Assembly: GCA_015499995.1 (NCBI GenBank)
Contig: JADNRV010000720.1
Location: 1 to 15,906, forward strand
Source: Flammula alnicola
Lineage: Eukaryota > Basidiomycota > Agaricomycetes > Agaricales > Strophariaceae
Length of the DNA stretch: 15,906 nt
Reading direction: 5' to 3'
A program made the position numbers and the translations under genes. A model generated the notes under the pieces. That model did no database searches. It worked only from the letters and a program-made list of their open reading frames with translations, and was not told where the DNA came from. Positions 1 to 8,527 of this stretch are shown one piece after another (the first letter of the stretch is position 1; each line of letters opens with the position of its first letter).

Positions 1-1405
1 TACATCTGCATTAATCGATTGCCAATACCATGTCTTTTCAGAGGTATTGGGCTCCATCACCGGCAGAAAATCCTCTTCCTCTTCCTTGTCGCTCTCGACT
101 GTGTCTGGCGTCTTGGTACGTTTGTTTGTCTTGGACGGGTTGGACGGGGCCGGACGCTTCTTCGCCTTGAAAGATGGCATCGGGACCGTGGTTGGACTGG
201 TCGCCAATGCCAAGGCCCCTTGTCCTTGATCCGGGTCGAGGAACGAGTCCCAGCTGCTATCCCGCGTGGGTGGGCGGAATATCTTTCATTACGACGTCAT
301 CGTTGCCTTGGAATATCGGGCATTGCGATGTCGCCATCTTGTCGCGGGGCTCCTGGGCTGTCCTCTTCAGTCTCCATGTCAGACAGCTCACTAGAGTCCG
401 GTTCATCACTGCGCTTTCAGACTGATCCACGACAGGAGTATCAGGTAGCTGAGGGACCACTGGAGAAACCTGACGAGAGGGGGGGGGGGTGGCGTCGGAT
501 TGCCGGGTTGGATGCTGACACGGCTGACGGGGGTAATGGGTGATATTGCCAGGACATTCAGAGGCCACTGGATCATCACCAGAAGGAAGGGGTGGAGGGT
601 CCTCAGGAGCTGGGGCGGAGTTGAGGCGCCATGAGGAGGATGGGGGGCGGTTGTATCAGCTTAGCAGCCGCGTTGGTTGCTGAGGAGCTTCCGTGCAAAG
701 GCGGCAGATTGGGAGAAGCTGGGGATCCAGAAGGAGCTGCTGCAGCAGAGGCCCATGCTATCTGGCGAGTTGGTTGCTCTGGGGTTGCCCAAAAAAAATG
801 ATTCAAATGGGGTTTCCAAAAAAAAATGGTCAGGGTATACTCACCAGTGAAGAACAGGAATGCAGGATCTGTCGGGGAAGCAACTCCATAACTCTCCACG
901 ATGGCATTTGCATAAGCTGGGCCAGAGATTGCATAATTGGCCTCCCCGTGCAATTCCGTAAAGCGTGCGCCAAATGTCGTCCTCGAGCGACGCAGAGCGA
1001 GAGGGCGCTGATTTCCAAGGGCCTCGGATAGCCTTGCAAGACTTTCTCGCCCCAGTGCTTCTTACGCAGCGCGAACGGCAACAGCAAGTACAAGGGAGAA
1101 ATATTTAGCGGCTTGAAGCGGTAGACGGAGCTGGGTCGCCGTGATTGCCCAAGCAGGGCGGTCGCATTGTTCTTTGGAGTAAGAGGTACAATCGATAAAT
1201 AAATGATGGTGGGCTTCGGCTTTCCTGTGTATGGGATGGATCGGCGCTGGATGAAAAGGTCAGATATTATATTTAATTGTAAACCAAGTCGACGCACGGA
1301 GTTTCGAAGCGTAGTAGTTCGTTTAGATTGTGGGCAGATCCGGCAAAATGTCGTTGGAGGTTTGAGCTGGCATATGCAACATATATGATAGATGCAATGC
1401 GCTAC
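1..1405 (-). pseudogene. Broken multi-exon gene of unknown function, left-edge partial
   Basis: I do not recognise the family. A coding-like frame can be followed through an exon ending at 1298, a 73-nt intron (1297-1225; donor GTGCGT, branch CTGAC, acceptor CACAG) and an exon 1224-845. It carries one in-frame TAA at 1064-1062, just before a stretch reading EALGRESLARLSEAL. Downstream are TFGARFTELHGEANYAISG and SPTDPAFLFFTG, then a donor GTGAGT at 844-839. The rest is Pro/Ser/Ala-rich, then acidic (DSSELSDMETEEDSP) and finally basic (KAKKRPAPSNPSKTNKRTK), ending in an acidic patch and SEKTWYWQSINADV at the window edge. The frame changes near 639-645 (C run on the minus strand), probably near the 11-base G run at 479-489, and again near 400 and 257. 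The 5' end is not defined: a TAG stands just upstream of about 1405. The low-complexity middle and nuclear-localisation-like basic patch suggest a nuclear protein, but that is inference. Either a decayed repeat-family gene or a gene with assembly errors. Confidence 0.45.
780..828 (-). repeat. Duplicated polypyrimidine/acceptor block inside the intron of the broken gene
   Basis: Two 21-bp copies (780-800 and 808-828) of a tract that on the minus strand reads CAT, 8-9 T, a short G-rich stretch and AACCCCA. They follow the GTGAGT donor (844-839) and a CTGAC branch motif. The copy nearer the 3' side ends in a usable CAG acceptor and the other ends in CAT, so the duplication doubled the polypyrimidine tract but only one copy offers a splice site. 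Confidence 0.5.
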
Positions 1406-2314
1406 CCGGAAATTGTCGATGATAGGCCTACCTTGTTGAGCGTCTCTAGCAGGCCAGGCGCTTAGGTGGTGCAATGGATGTTGCGTCCCATTTCGGTGCA
1501 GGCAGCTCACGGCCGCGTCATGAGAGCTGCGACATTTCTTTAGAATGGATGGGCAGTTTGCCAGCCTTCAAAGTACTGGACATGTGCTTGGTCAATGTAA
1601 GAGTTTTGGGAGGCAAGTACCTGTGCTGCTCACCTTTCCTTGGGGATAAGTCCGGGTCAGAGTTTTAGGACGAACTGAGCTGTGGCGCACCGATTCCTCC
1701 AACGTGCGAATATATCTACCATTTGTAGGCGGAGAGAAGGCGACTAGCGTTTCGTGGGTCGTGGGGCTGGCATCGGGAATGGGTATGAGAGGCTGGCGAG
1801 AGGGCCTTTGACGGGTTTGATAGCGCAGCAGACCAGACAGCGAAGGCCTTCCTGGCTGTGATCGTTGAAGGCCTCGTTCCCATCGATGAGATGGGAAATG
1901 AGGGTCTGTTCATTGTGCTTAGCGCTCGGTCGCGTAAGGTATGAAGCACTACATGTAGGGGTGATCAACGCCGGAATATGAATCAAGACGGCCGTTTTCC
2001 GCCTGGTTTGTCACGCTGCTGTATCGAACGGCCATTCGCGCACCAATCCCAGTGGAGACGCGGGTTTTGTTCTGTTGCACTGCATATGTTCTTCTTGTTG
2101 CACTGCATATTAAATTACCTCTGCGCCTATGTTTTTCACGATACTACTTACTTTTTTTCCGTAGGGCCTTGATCTCTTAGTTACGTTCAGAATGTATTAA
2201 TACGCGAACTACAAACGTTGTATTAGTGGCTATGCTACTATGTGGACGTGATGTATCTAATGTGTTCGAAGAGAAACGGAAGAGCCCCGTTGGAATTTTT
2301 AATGCGCGTTGAGT
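1406..2314. other. Intergenic stretch without a supported gene
   Basis: About 900 bp with only short overlapping open frames. Two minus-strand frames overlap at 1716-1986 (77 and 80 codons), neither with recognisable motifs. One of them (1744-1986), containing HNEQTLISHLIDGNEAFNDH, could be a lost upstream exon of the broken gene on the same strand, but no splice model joined them. A 15-mer, TGTTGCACTGCATAT, occurs twice (2073-2087 and 2096-2110). The part after 2100 is AT-rich. Confidence 0.4.
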
Positions 2315-2449
2315 TTAGGGCCGGTGTAGTGGCGACGGTTACCGGTGAGTCGCGGGAAATGTGCTGATGCTGATGTCAGCACTTCGCTCGAAGTGCTGAA
2401 TAAGCACTTCGCTCGAAGTGATGAATAAGCAAGAAAACACCGGCCCTAA
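2315..2449. mobile_element. MITE-like element with 13-bp perfect terminal inverted repeats
   Basis: TTAGGGCCGGTGT at 2315-2327 is the exact reverse complement of ACACCGGCCCTAA at 2437-2449. Similarity continues outward imperfectly (CGTTGA at 2307-2312 against TCAACG at 2450-2455), so the inverted repeat may be longer than 20 bp with small gaps. If the repeat proper begins GGGCC, both sides are flanked by TA, which fits a TA target duplication. There is no coding capacity, and the centre holds a tandem hairpin repeat. It resembles a non-autonomous DNA transposon; the superfamily is not determined. The right end lies 147 bp before the start codon of the Spt5-like gene. Confidence 0.65.
2378..2427. 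repeat. Two tandem 25-bp units, each containing a hairpin
   Basis: Units 2378-2402 and 2403-2427 differ at one base (C or A at unit position 19). Each contains CACTTCGCTCGAAGTG, a palindrome with 7-bp arms around CT. The repeat forms the core of the MITE-like element and could form two successive hairpins in single-stranded DNA or RNA. Confidence 0.85.
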
Positions 2450-2553
2450 TCAACGACGCGTACAACACGGCGCCGCGTGAGCTGTTCTTCTTTCTTTTCC
2501 TCGTCATACTAATAACACGTGTAATAACGCGTCGATATAGAGTATTTTAGTAG

Positions 2554-2563
2554 CATATATAAC
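2554..2563 (+). promoter_or_regulatory. TATA-like element of the Spt5-like gene
   Basis: CATATATAAC lies about 33-42 bp before the start codon at 2596, in an AT-rich leader. Position and sequence suit a core promoter with a very short 5' leader, but nothing else confirms it. Confidence 0.3.
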
Positions 2564-2595
2564 AAAAATAACACAGTTAGTCCTACATAATAAAC

Positions 2596-5044
2596 ATGTC
2601 CATCCGCCCCACGAAAAGAAGAAGAACGGACAACGTATGTTTAAGATGGCGTGTCCACCTATCCGTGATAAGAAACTGACGGAGACTCTCAGAATATATT
2701 TATGGACTTGGAAGCAGTCGCGGATGATGTGTTAGCCGATGATGTGCTGACAGATGGAGAGGAAGTACTGGAAGGTAAAGTGTCCGCTCGTGAAATGTAA
2801 TACCGGACGCAGTATTGAGCACTTTTTGGGTTGCAGATGAACTGGACGAGGAGGAGACAAGATGGGACTCGGTAGCGAGCCATGCTCGGCTACGACAAGC
2901 TATGGCTGATAGGTGGTCAGAGGAAGCGCACCTTCTCAATGATCTGTTGGAACGAGCCACCAGACGAGCCGCCATGGAACGGGGGAGAACTGCTGAGGAT
3001 GCGGGGTTCAGCTCTGAGTACGCAGCTGCAGACTATACCTTGTCTGAAGATGACAACTTGTGGGAGATTGGATGCAAGGTGAGTTGTAATCACAATATTT
3101 TCTACTACCCGGCGACTAACATTAACTCTTGGCCAGCTTGGAAGCGAAAATGCAGCGGCCTTCAAGATACTCAATCTAGCTTTCCATCCTACGACTCCGC
3201 AGAACCTGGCGCGCTCTGCAATGGCTAACCCTTCCCGGCCTGGACGTATCTATGCCGAGGTTTCTACTCACCAGCAGGCAATGCGATTGGCCACGTCCAT
3301 TAGTGAGCTAAACAAGGCCATGCTGCGACGGGTTCCTCGCGAGGAATGGGCTCAAATCCGCATCGTCGGGTCACCGAACATTAGCCGTCAATCATGGGGA
3401 CGGGTCCGGGGAAAGAGAAAGGGTTGGGAACACTACAGAGGGGACGTGGGGCTCCTGGAAAGTGTTGAAGGGAAAATGGTCCTGCTGCTGGTACCCCGGA
3501 TACGCTTCTCATCGCCAGAGGACCGCCTGTCTCGTCCTACACAGGCACTGTCTCTAAAAGAAATGGTGGAATCGACATTCGGCGAAGAAACAGTGGAGAT
3601 GCAGTTGGGAGGATCGTATAGGTTCGAGGGGAGACAATACTCCAAGAAGGGTTTCCTCATGGTAAATATTTCCGACATTGATCTCATGTATTCAGTGGAT
3701 CCGCTCCCCAGCATGTCGGTCTTGATGCTGTTCTCTTCAAACGACGTCCTCGAGGCAGATGCTCGTGTCCGAACCGAAAACGGCATTATGGCAAGTCAGG
3801 TCAAACTCCATGATCGCGTCAAGGTGGTTCGGGGAGAATATTGTGGTCTTCTTGGACAGGTCGAGGATGTAGGCGAGAATGAAATTACAGTATATCTATC
3901 TACCCAGGATCTGACGGAAAACGTGCTGCGCACGGATGTGAGATTGGCATTCCGCGTAGGGGACGAGGTCAGGGTGCTTGATGGTCCAAACTCAGGGCTT
4001 ACAGGATGGGTCGTTGATATTTTCGACGAGGGAATGAAAATATTGAATATGGAAAAGCAAGCCGAGGTATGGTTCGATATCTCTAAAGCACACTTATTCT
4101 GATTTCGGTCACAGTTTACTGTGTCATCGGGACAAGTAGTGTTTTACAGCTCTGACTTTGTCGCAACGACTCTGAGGCCTCGAAACCCAAAATTGAGAAA
4201 TAAACTGGGAGCCAAAGACCCCAATGGAGTGTATAAGGGAAAGCGGGTCATCGTAATCGGATCGCACGTCTGGAAAGGATACAAGGGTCTCATCAAGGAA
4301 ACAAGTCCGCTTGGCAAGGCGTGGGTCGAACTGGAAGCGTGTCAGCAACAAGTGGTCGAGTTCTCTCTGGGGGATCTAGCATTTCTGTGTGCACTTTATC
4401 GCCTCGTCGCCCCCGAGCATTTACTGACCCGATTCTTCAGACGTCCTGACGAACAGTCCTTTACATTCACATTCTCGGGAACCTCTACATATCCGCCTCA
4501 AGAGGTTCCACCATTCCCCCCCGCTCCTCCCACTCCCAGGACTCCTTTGCCTACCCCTTCGAGCTCAAATGAGTTATCACCTGCATGGGACCCCTCTTCT
4601 CGAACCCCATGTGCAGGCAGTCCTGTCCAGGCATCTGTGACGGGCGATTCTCCATCGGGGATGCCAATGTTAGCGGGGCATTCTGATCACTGGCTTCAAG
4701 CTGAGGCTTTAATCGGCGCTCGAGTAAAAGTAAGGGATACACGAGACACCAGCGACCGTCGAATCCTGGAGGTTATCAAGGTAGAGCAGGGTTACGCGCG
4801 ACTAAGGGAGGGAATGAGATTCCACGATGTTCCTTTGGCATACGTGGTTCCTGTCCCGCCAGATGCAGTTAAAATCTTGGTCACACCCTTTCGCGGTGAA
4901 AATCGAGGACGGATTTTCAAAGTGAAAACTTGGGGGTTGGACACGTGCAAGGTGGGCCTTGAGGGAGTGAGATTGCGCAAGTCAGAAGTAGATCCAAGCT
5001 ATCCCACCGCCGACCTTGTTCAGGTTTTCCCACCACTCAAGTAG
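2596..5044 (+). CDS. Spt5-like transcription elongation protein (NGN/KOW), divergent paralogue
   Basis: Exons 2596-2634, 2693-2774, 2837-3078, 3137-4066 and 4115-5044 are separated by introns of 58, 62, 58 and 48 nt and give one uninterrupted 740-residue frame. Most introns show good donors and branch points (CTGAC, CTAAC, CTGAT). Spt5 with Spt4 forms DSIF, which rides on RNA polymerase II and controls pausing and processivity. Here are a basic KRRR patch (residues 7-10, nuclear signal), an acidic segment (14-50), an NGN-like region (about 120-200), a first KOW unit with YRGDVGLLE and LLVPRI (about 215-242), the FEGRQYSKKGFLMV segment (about 284-297), KOW units near 347-374, 396-416 and 473-503, a proline-rich linker (557-583) and a C-terminal KOW-like unit (683-720). 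Spt5 is usually near 1,000 residues or more with a repetitive C-terminal tail; that tail is absent. The start was chosen because exon 1 adds the basic patch and splices in frame. Family assignment is firm; the role as a second Spt5 is inferred. It is convergent with the transposase gene. Confidence 0.85.
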
Positions 5045-5320
5045 ATTGATAGCCATTTGACGTGGATTTAGTGTAACCATGCCCTATATCTTTTTGTGCG
5101 CAAACTCCTTCACATACAAGTTTTGCGTATCTAAATTATTGTAAAGACCAGCCAAATTCCGCAATCTATTCATCCATAAAATACGCATCATATTCGGTGA
5201 TTCATATTTAATATGATGGGAATGCTAATTAGCATCCTCAAGAAACAAGGCCGGAGATGTGGGAGGCTTAGTTCATTGATCTGGTGGCATACAAGGATTC
5301 AGACACGAATAGATATTATC
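5045..5320. other. Spacer between convergent genes
   Basis: AT-rich 276-bp stretch between the stop of the Spt5-like gene and the stop of the minus-strand transposase. It must hold both 3' ends and probably one end of the transposon. I found no CACTA-type terminus and no inverted copy of the 35-bp repeat here. The only local symmetry noted is the short palindrome ATGCTAATTAGCAT at 5222-5235. Confidence 0.5.
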
Positions 5321-8300
5321 TTAATCTCGGTTACGATGTAGACTATTAATTAAGACAGTGGTAGCACCGCTAATACCAAATGTACCAGGTGGCCGGGCGT
5401 AGTATGCGACATGACCTATAATGTCGTCCTGTTCAAGTATCATCAAATGATGATTGTCAGAGTTGCGGGCATATACAACGTTGGCGAGGAAGCCTGGTCG
5501 CAATTGGTAGGGATTATGTTGGGCATCTTGTGGTGACAGGGGCTGGTGTAAGGAGAGCACAATAAATGTCCGTGAAAGCCCAACGTCGAGCTTGTATCTC
5601 CACATCGACTCAATATGTCCGGAGTCGGGCCCGATTCTTTTGATGCAAAGTGCACCGAGCTGTTGCCAGGATGCATATCGATTGTCGAGTAGTCTCGACC
5701 TTTGTGCTTGAAATGAAAGACAGGCACTGCAGCACGGGGAAGTACAAGTGCATTGTTTGGATGGGGTATGGCTTGCGCATGACGGAATTGGAGAGAGCGT
5801 GATACGGCGTTTAGATAGGCGAGGATGGCATTATAGACATCGACAGGAACAATCTTCAAGCCAGCACCGCTCGGATCTTCTTTTCGACTGGGTTTCTGTA
5901 AGAGAATGTCCATGGCATTAGTGACGGAATCAGAGGGCTTTGGGTAGAGGGAAGCGTTGCGAAGGAATGCCATGAGACGCCCACGCCGGCACATCTGGCG
6001 TAACATTGTGAAATCAATTTCCCCTAGCGTGTCTAAAATCAGTCGGCCGTCGGTCAACTCATGGATGTAATACATACAGAGATGGTTGTTGGTCTTTATA
6101 TTTTGAAGACGGCCGTTGTGTCGCTCGCCAGCAAACTCGCCTAGTCGCATTAGCGGGCCCAGAACTTCATCAAATCTGCGTTATGCATAGCATAATGGTG
6201 GTTTGGACGTGGTCCACTTTTTGGAAACAGAGTTTGTGACGATTTTTGGTACTTGATGTAGTGGTCAAGGTAGGCCGCAGGAGAATCCGGTGTTACTGAA
6301 TATGCACACACAATGTTTGTGCAGGTGACAAGGTTATAGAAATTGTTGAGTAGGGCATCATGGCGAATACCGACCCATACTTCAGGGAGGACGAGAGGCA
6401 GGAAGATGCTGAACAGAACAAACCATTGGTCTGCCTTCAATTTGCCATGGGATTTCTCTCCGAGGTCAGTTGGTGGTCGCTCCACCCAGCTTGGGATGAC
6501 CACATCAGAGAGGCAGGCGCGAATCCTAGAGAGTTCCCCGGCAGTAAAGGTACAAGTTGCTTCCCAAGAAAGGTCGTCTTCTTCACCCTCCTCGGAATCT
6601 GAATCGGAGTCAGGCTGAAAGTCCACATCCCCATTGTCGGAATCCTGTTCATCTGGCAGGAGCATGGAAGCCTCTGAATGCATGCGCGTGATATGGCTGG
6701 GAGTGTCTTCATACGATCGACTTTCCTCATAAAGGGTTTCCATCTCGTCCTCAAGAACATCTTCCCCGAGATTGAGGCCGGCCAGGGTGTCAAGAGGGTG
6801 AGTGCTTGTGGCTGTTCGGCCCAGATCATCATTGACATCGTCAACTTTGGATGGTGCTATTCCAACCCCCACCGGACACGGACATGATGCTGAAGTACCC
6901 CTTCCATCCAATTATGCATTATACCAAGTAACGTGTGACGGACAGGATCACCATAAGGCAATCCATGGAGAGACGACCAGCGAACGCCATGCCGTTTGAA
7001 GATTTCCTTGCGTTGTGACTTTGTGGTGGCCTCCTTCCACTCCATTGCAGCTGACAAGACTTCTGGTCCCTTGCGCTCCTCCCACGATAAATAATTAAGG
7101 TCGTCCTTATCAGCATATAAGAGTTTGCAGAATGAACAGAAATGGTGAGATGCCACTCCGGCAAAACCGAGGGCTTTTCGTATAGCAAGCAAATCGCCGA
7201 TGCGGGCCAAGAGTGCTGCACGTCTTTGGATTCCCTGTGGATGCCGATACGTTTTGATGAGTCGACCATCCCACATGGGTTTGAGGCGGTCAACAACGGG
7301 GTCAGCAACAGCGGTGATTGTGGTCATAGTAGGCTCTTTGGGGGGTGGTGTGATGCCAGCAAAAAATGTGTTTTCGGGTAGGTGCTGGATGTCGAAGGGC
7401 AGATTCAAGCAGAACATCATGATTGCTCCACAGGACACTGACTTTCCAGCGATTTTGTTTGTGAAAGGATTGAACCAATCAATGTAATAGCTGAAGATGA
7501 GGTTTCCCGGGGTAGATGAGAAGGCGCCAAGGCTCTGCCATGCTGGGCTGTCCAAAATTGATCGCATGTCATCTGGTGAGCGCTTGTGGGTATAGGACTT
7601 GTCAATGATATCTTCGATTCCTGGCCGAGAAAGGAAGAACTCAAGCCAGGACTCAAAGTCCTGGGTTGAGTACAGTCGGCATGGTACAAGGCGGGAGCCG
7701 CCTCGAGTTGATCGAGTTGTCCAGAGTTTCTCGCCACATGGTTTAGCTCGCCGTGTTTCACGTCGAAGACAAATTTGAGGCAATGAATCTAGACTATACT
7801 TGGACAAGCATTTTGGACAGCATATTGACCGTATGATATTAGGTTCAATGGAGAGAGCAGACATGGCACTACGAATATCGCGGGGTAGGTGGAATGGTGG
7901 GAGGGAGACGTTGCCATCTTCACTCGATCTAAGGCGCGAGAGAAGGCTGCCGAGTTCCATCGCCGTTTGCACAATGAAAACTAGCACCTTCAAGAGTTGA
8001 GAAGTTGCGGCACGGCTAAGGCCACACACTAGATGGAGCCAAGCAGCCAGAGTACACACAGTGATGAACAACGACTCCCTAACAGCATCAATGCCTTCCA
8101 AGGCGTCAGTGTCTTATGACAATTCAATTTGTGGTACGACACTTACGATTTCCTCCCTCATTTGCCGCTCTTCTGGCAGTTTGTTGCAGCATCACAGGTG
8201 CAAACGCAGGATTTGCTGGTTGCTACAAGGTTCATGGTTAACATTCAATATTCATCCCTCAGGGTTAAGCTAAGCATAAAACATACCGGCAAAGGCCCTG

Positions 8301-8475
8301 TCGGTGGGATGGGAAGGGTTGAAGGCCCGGTACTGCCTTGATCTTGCCGTCGATGATATTTGCGAGTCGATTCAGCCACACGTTTTCCAGGTTGACGCTG
8401 ACCAAAGTCGTTTGTAACAATCTCGGCCCTACAGAGCGAGCAGGTGCAGATTACACGAGGCGGTAGGTTGTCCAT
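5321..8475 (-). pseudogene. Plavaka-type CACTA (Tnp2 family) transposase, three frameshifts
   Basis: The transposase cuts and joins the ends of a CACTA-superfamily DNA transposon in the nucleus. Exons: 8475-8287, 8222-8147, 8094-6078 and 6023-5321; introns of 64, 52 and 54 nt, the second with a CTGAC branch point. The start at 8475 opens with a Cys cluster (VICTCSLC) typical of the family. Later come a CCPKC zinc-ribbon half (about residue 180) with more Cys downstream, YYIDWFNPFTNKIAG (about 291) and PENTFFAGITPPPKEP (about 328), both hallmarks of fungal Tnp2 proteins, then MHNWMEGVLQHH, GERHNGRLQNIKTNNH, and the C-terminal block RPGFLANVVY with final LINSLHRNRD. Three breaks occur: in the C5 run at 6866-6870 (plus-strand numbering), at GGGCCC 6155-6160 and at GGGCCC 5627-5632. 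Each is explained by loss of one G on the coding strand. With one base allowed at each, the length is exactly 996 codons including stop. The last intron could instead be 45 nt; both lengths keep frame. The gene is full length for the family but inactive as written. Confidence 0.93.
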
Positions 8476-8492
8476 TTCGCCAAGGAAGCAGG

Positions 8493-8527
8493 AGAGCGTG
8501 ACGTCGGCCACTGTGACCAGCAAGCCA
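8493..8527 (-). repeat. 35-bp repeat in the transposase leader (copy 1)
   Basis: Matches 14852-14886 at 32 of 35 positions. All three differences are transitions. It lies 18-52 bp upstream of the transposase start codon and contains, on the plus strand, CACTGTGACC followed by CAGCAAGCCA. The placement suggests a terminal or subterminal transposon sequence, or a leader element bound by the transposase. Confidence 0.8.

Larger units (their letters stand above)
5321..8527 (-). mobile_element. CACTA/Plavaka transposon, boundaries not resolved
   Basis: This is the minimal extent: the transposase gene plus the 35-bp motif immediately upstream (8493-8527), which recurs at 14852. True termini should be inverted repeats starting CACT or a variant, with a 2-3 bp target duplication. 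I could not find a matching pair on both sides, so the ends may lie further out (up to 5045 on the left, beyond 8527 on the right) or be lost. Confidence 0.6.

Noticed and set aside
830..1510. 226-codon minus-strand open frame
   Set aside because: It runs through a well-formed intron and is in a different frame from the exon model with protein-like blocks; composition is not protein-like.
2315..2320. TTAGGG as a telomere-repeat relic
   Set aside because: Single copy and part of a 13-bp inverted repeat, so it is better explained by the MITE-like ends.
5045..5320. Search for the left end of the CACTA element
   Set aside because: No inverted copy of the 35-bp motif and no CACTA-type terminus could be found by eye.
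6343..7487. Several plus-strand open frames of 60-95 codons
   Set aside because: They lie antisense to the transposase exons and show no motifs.
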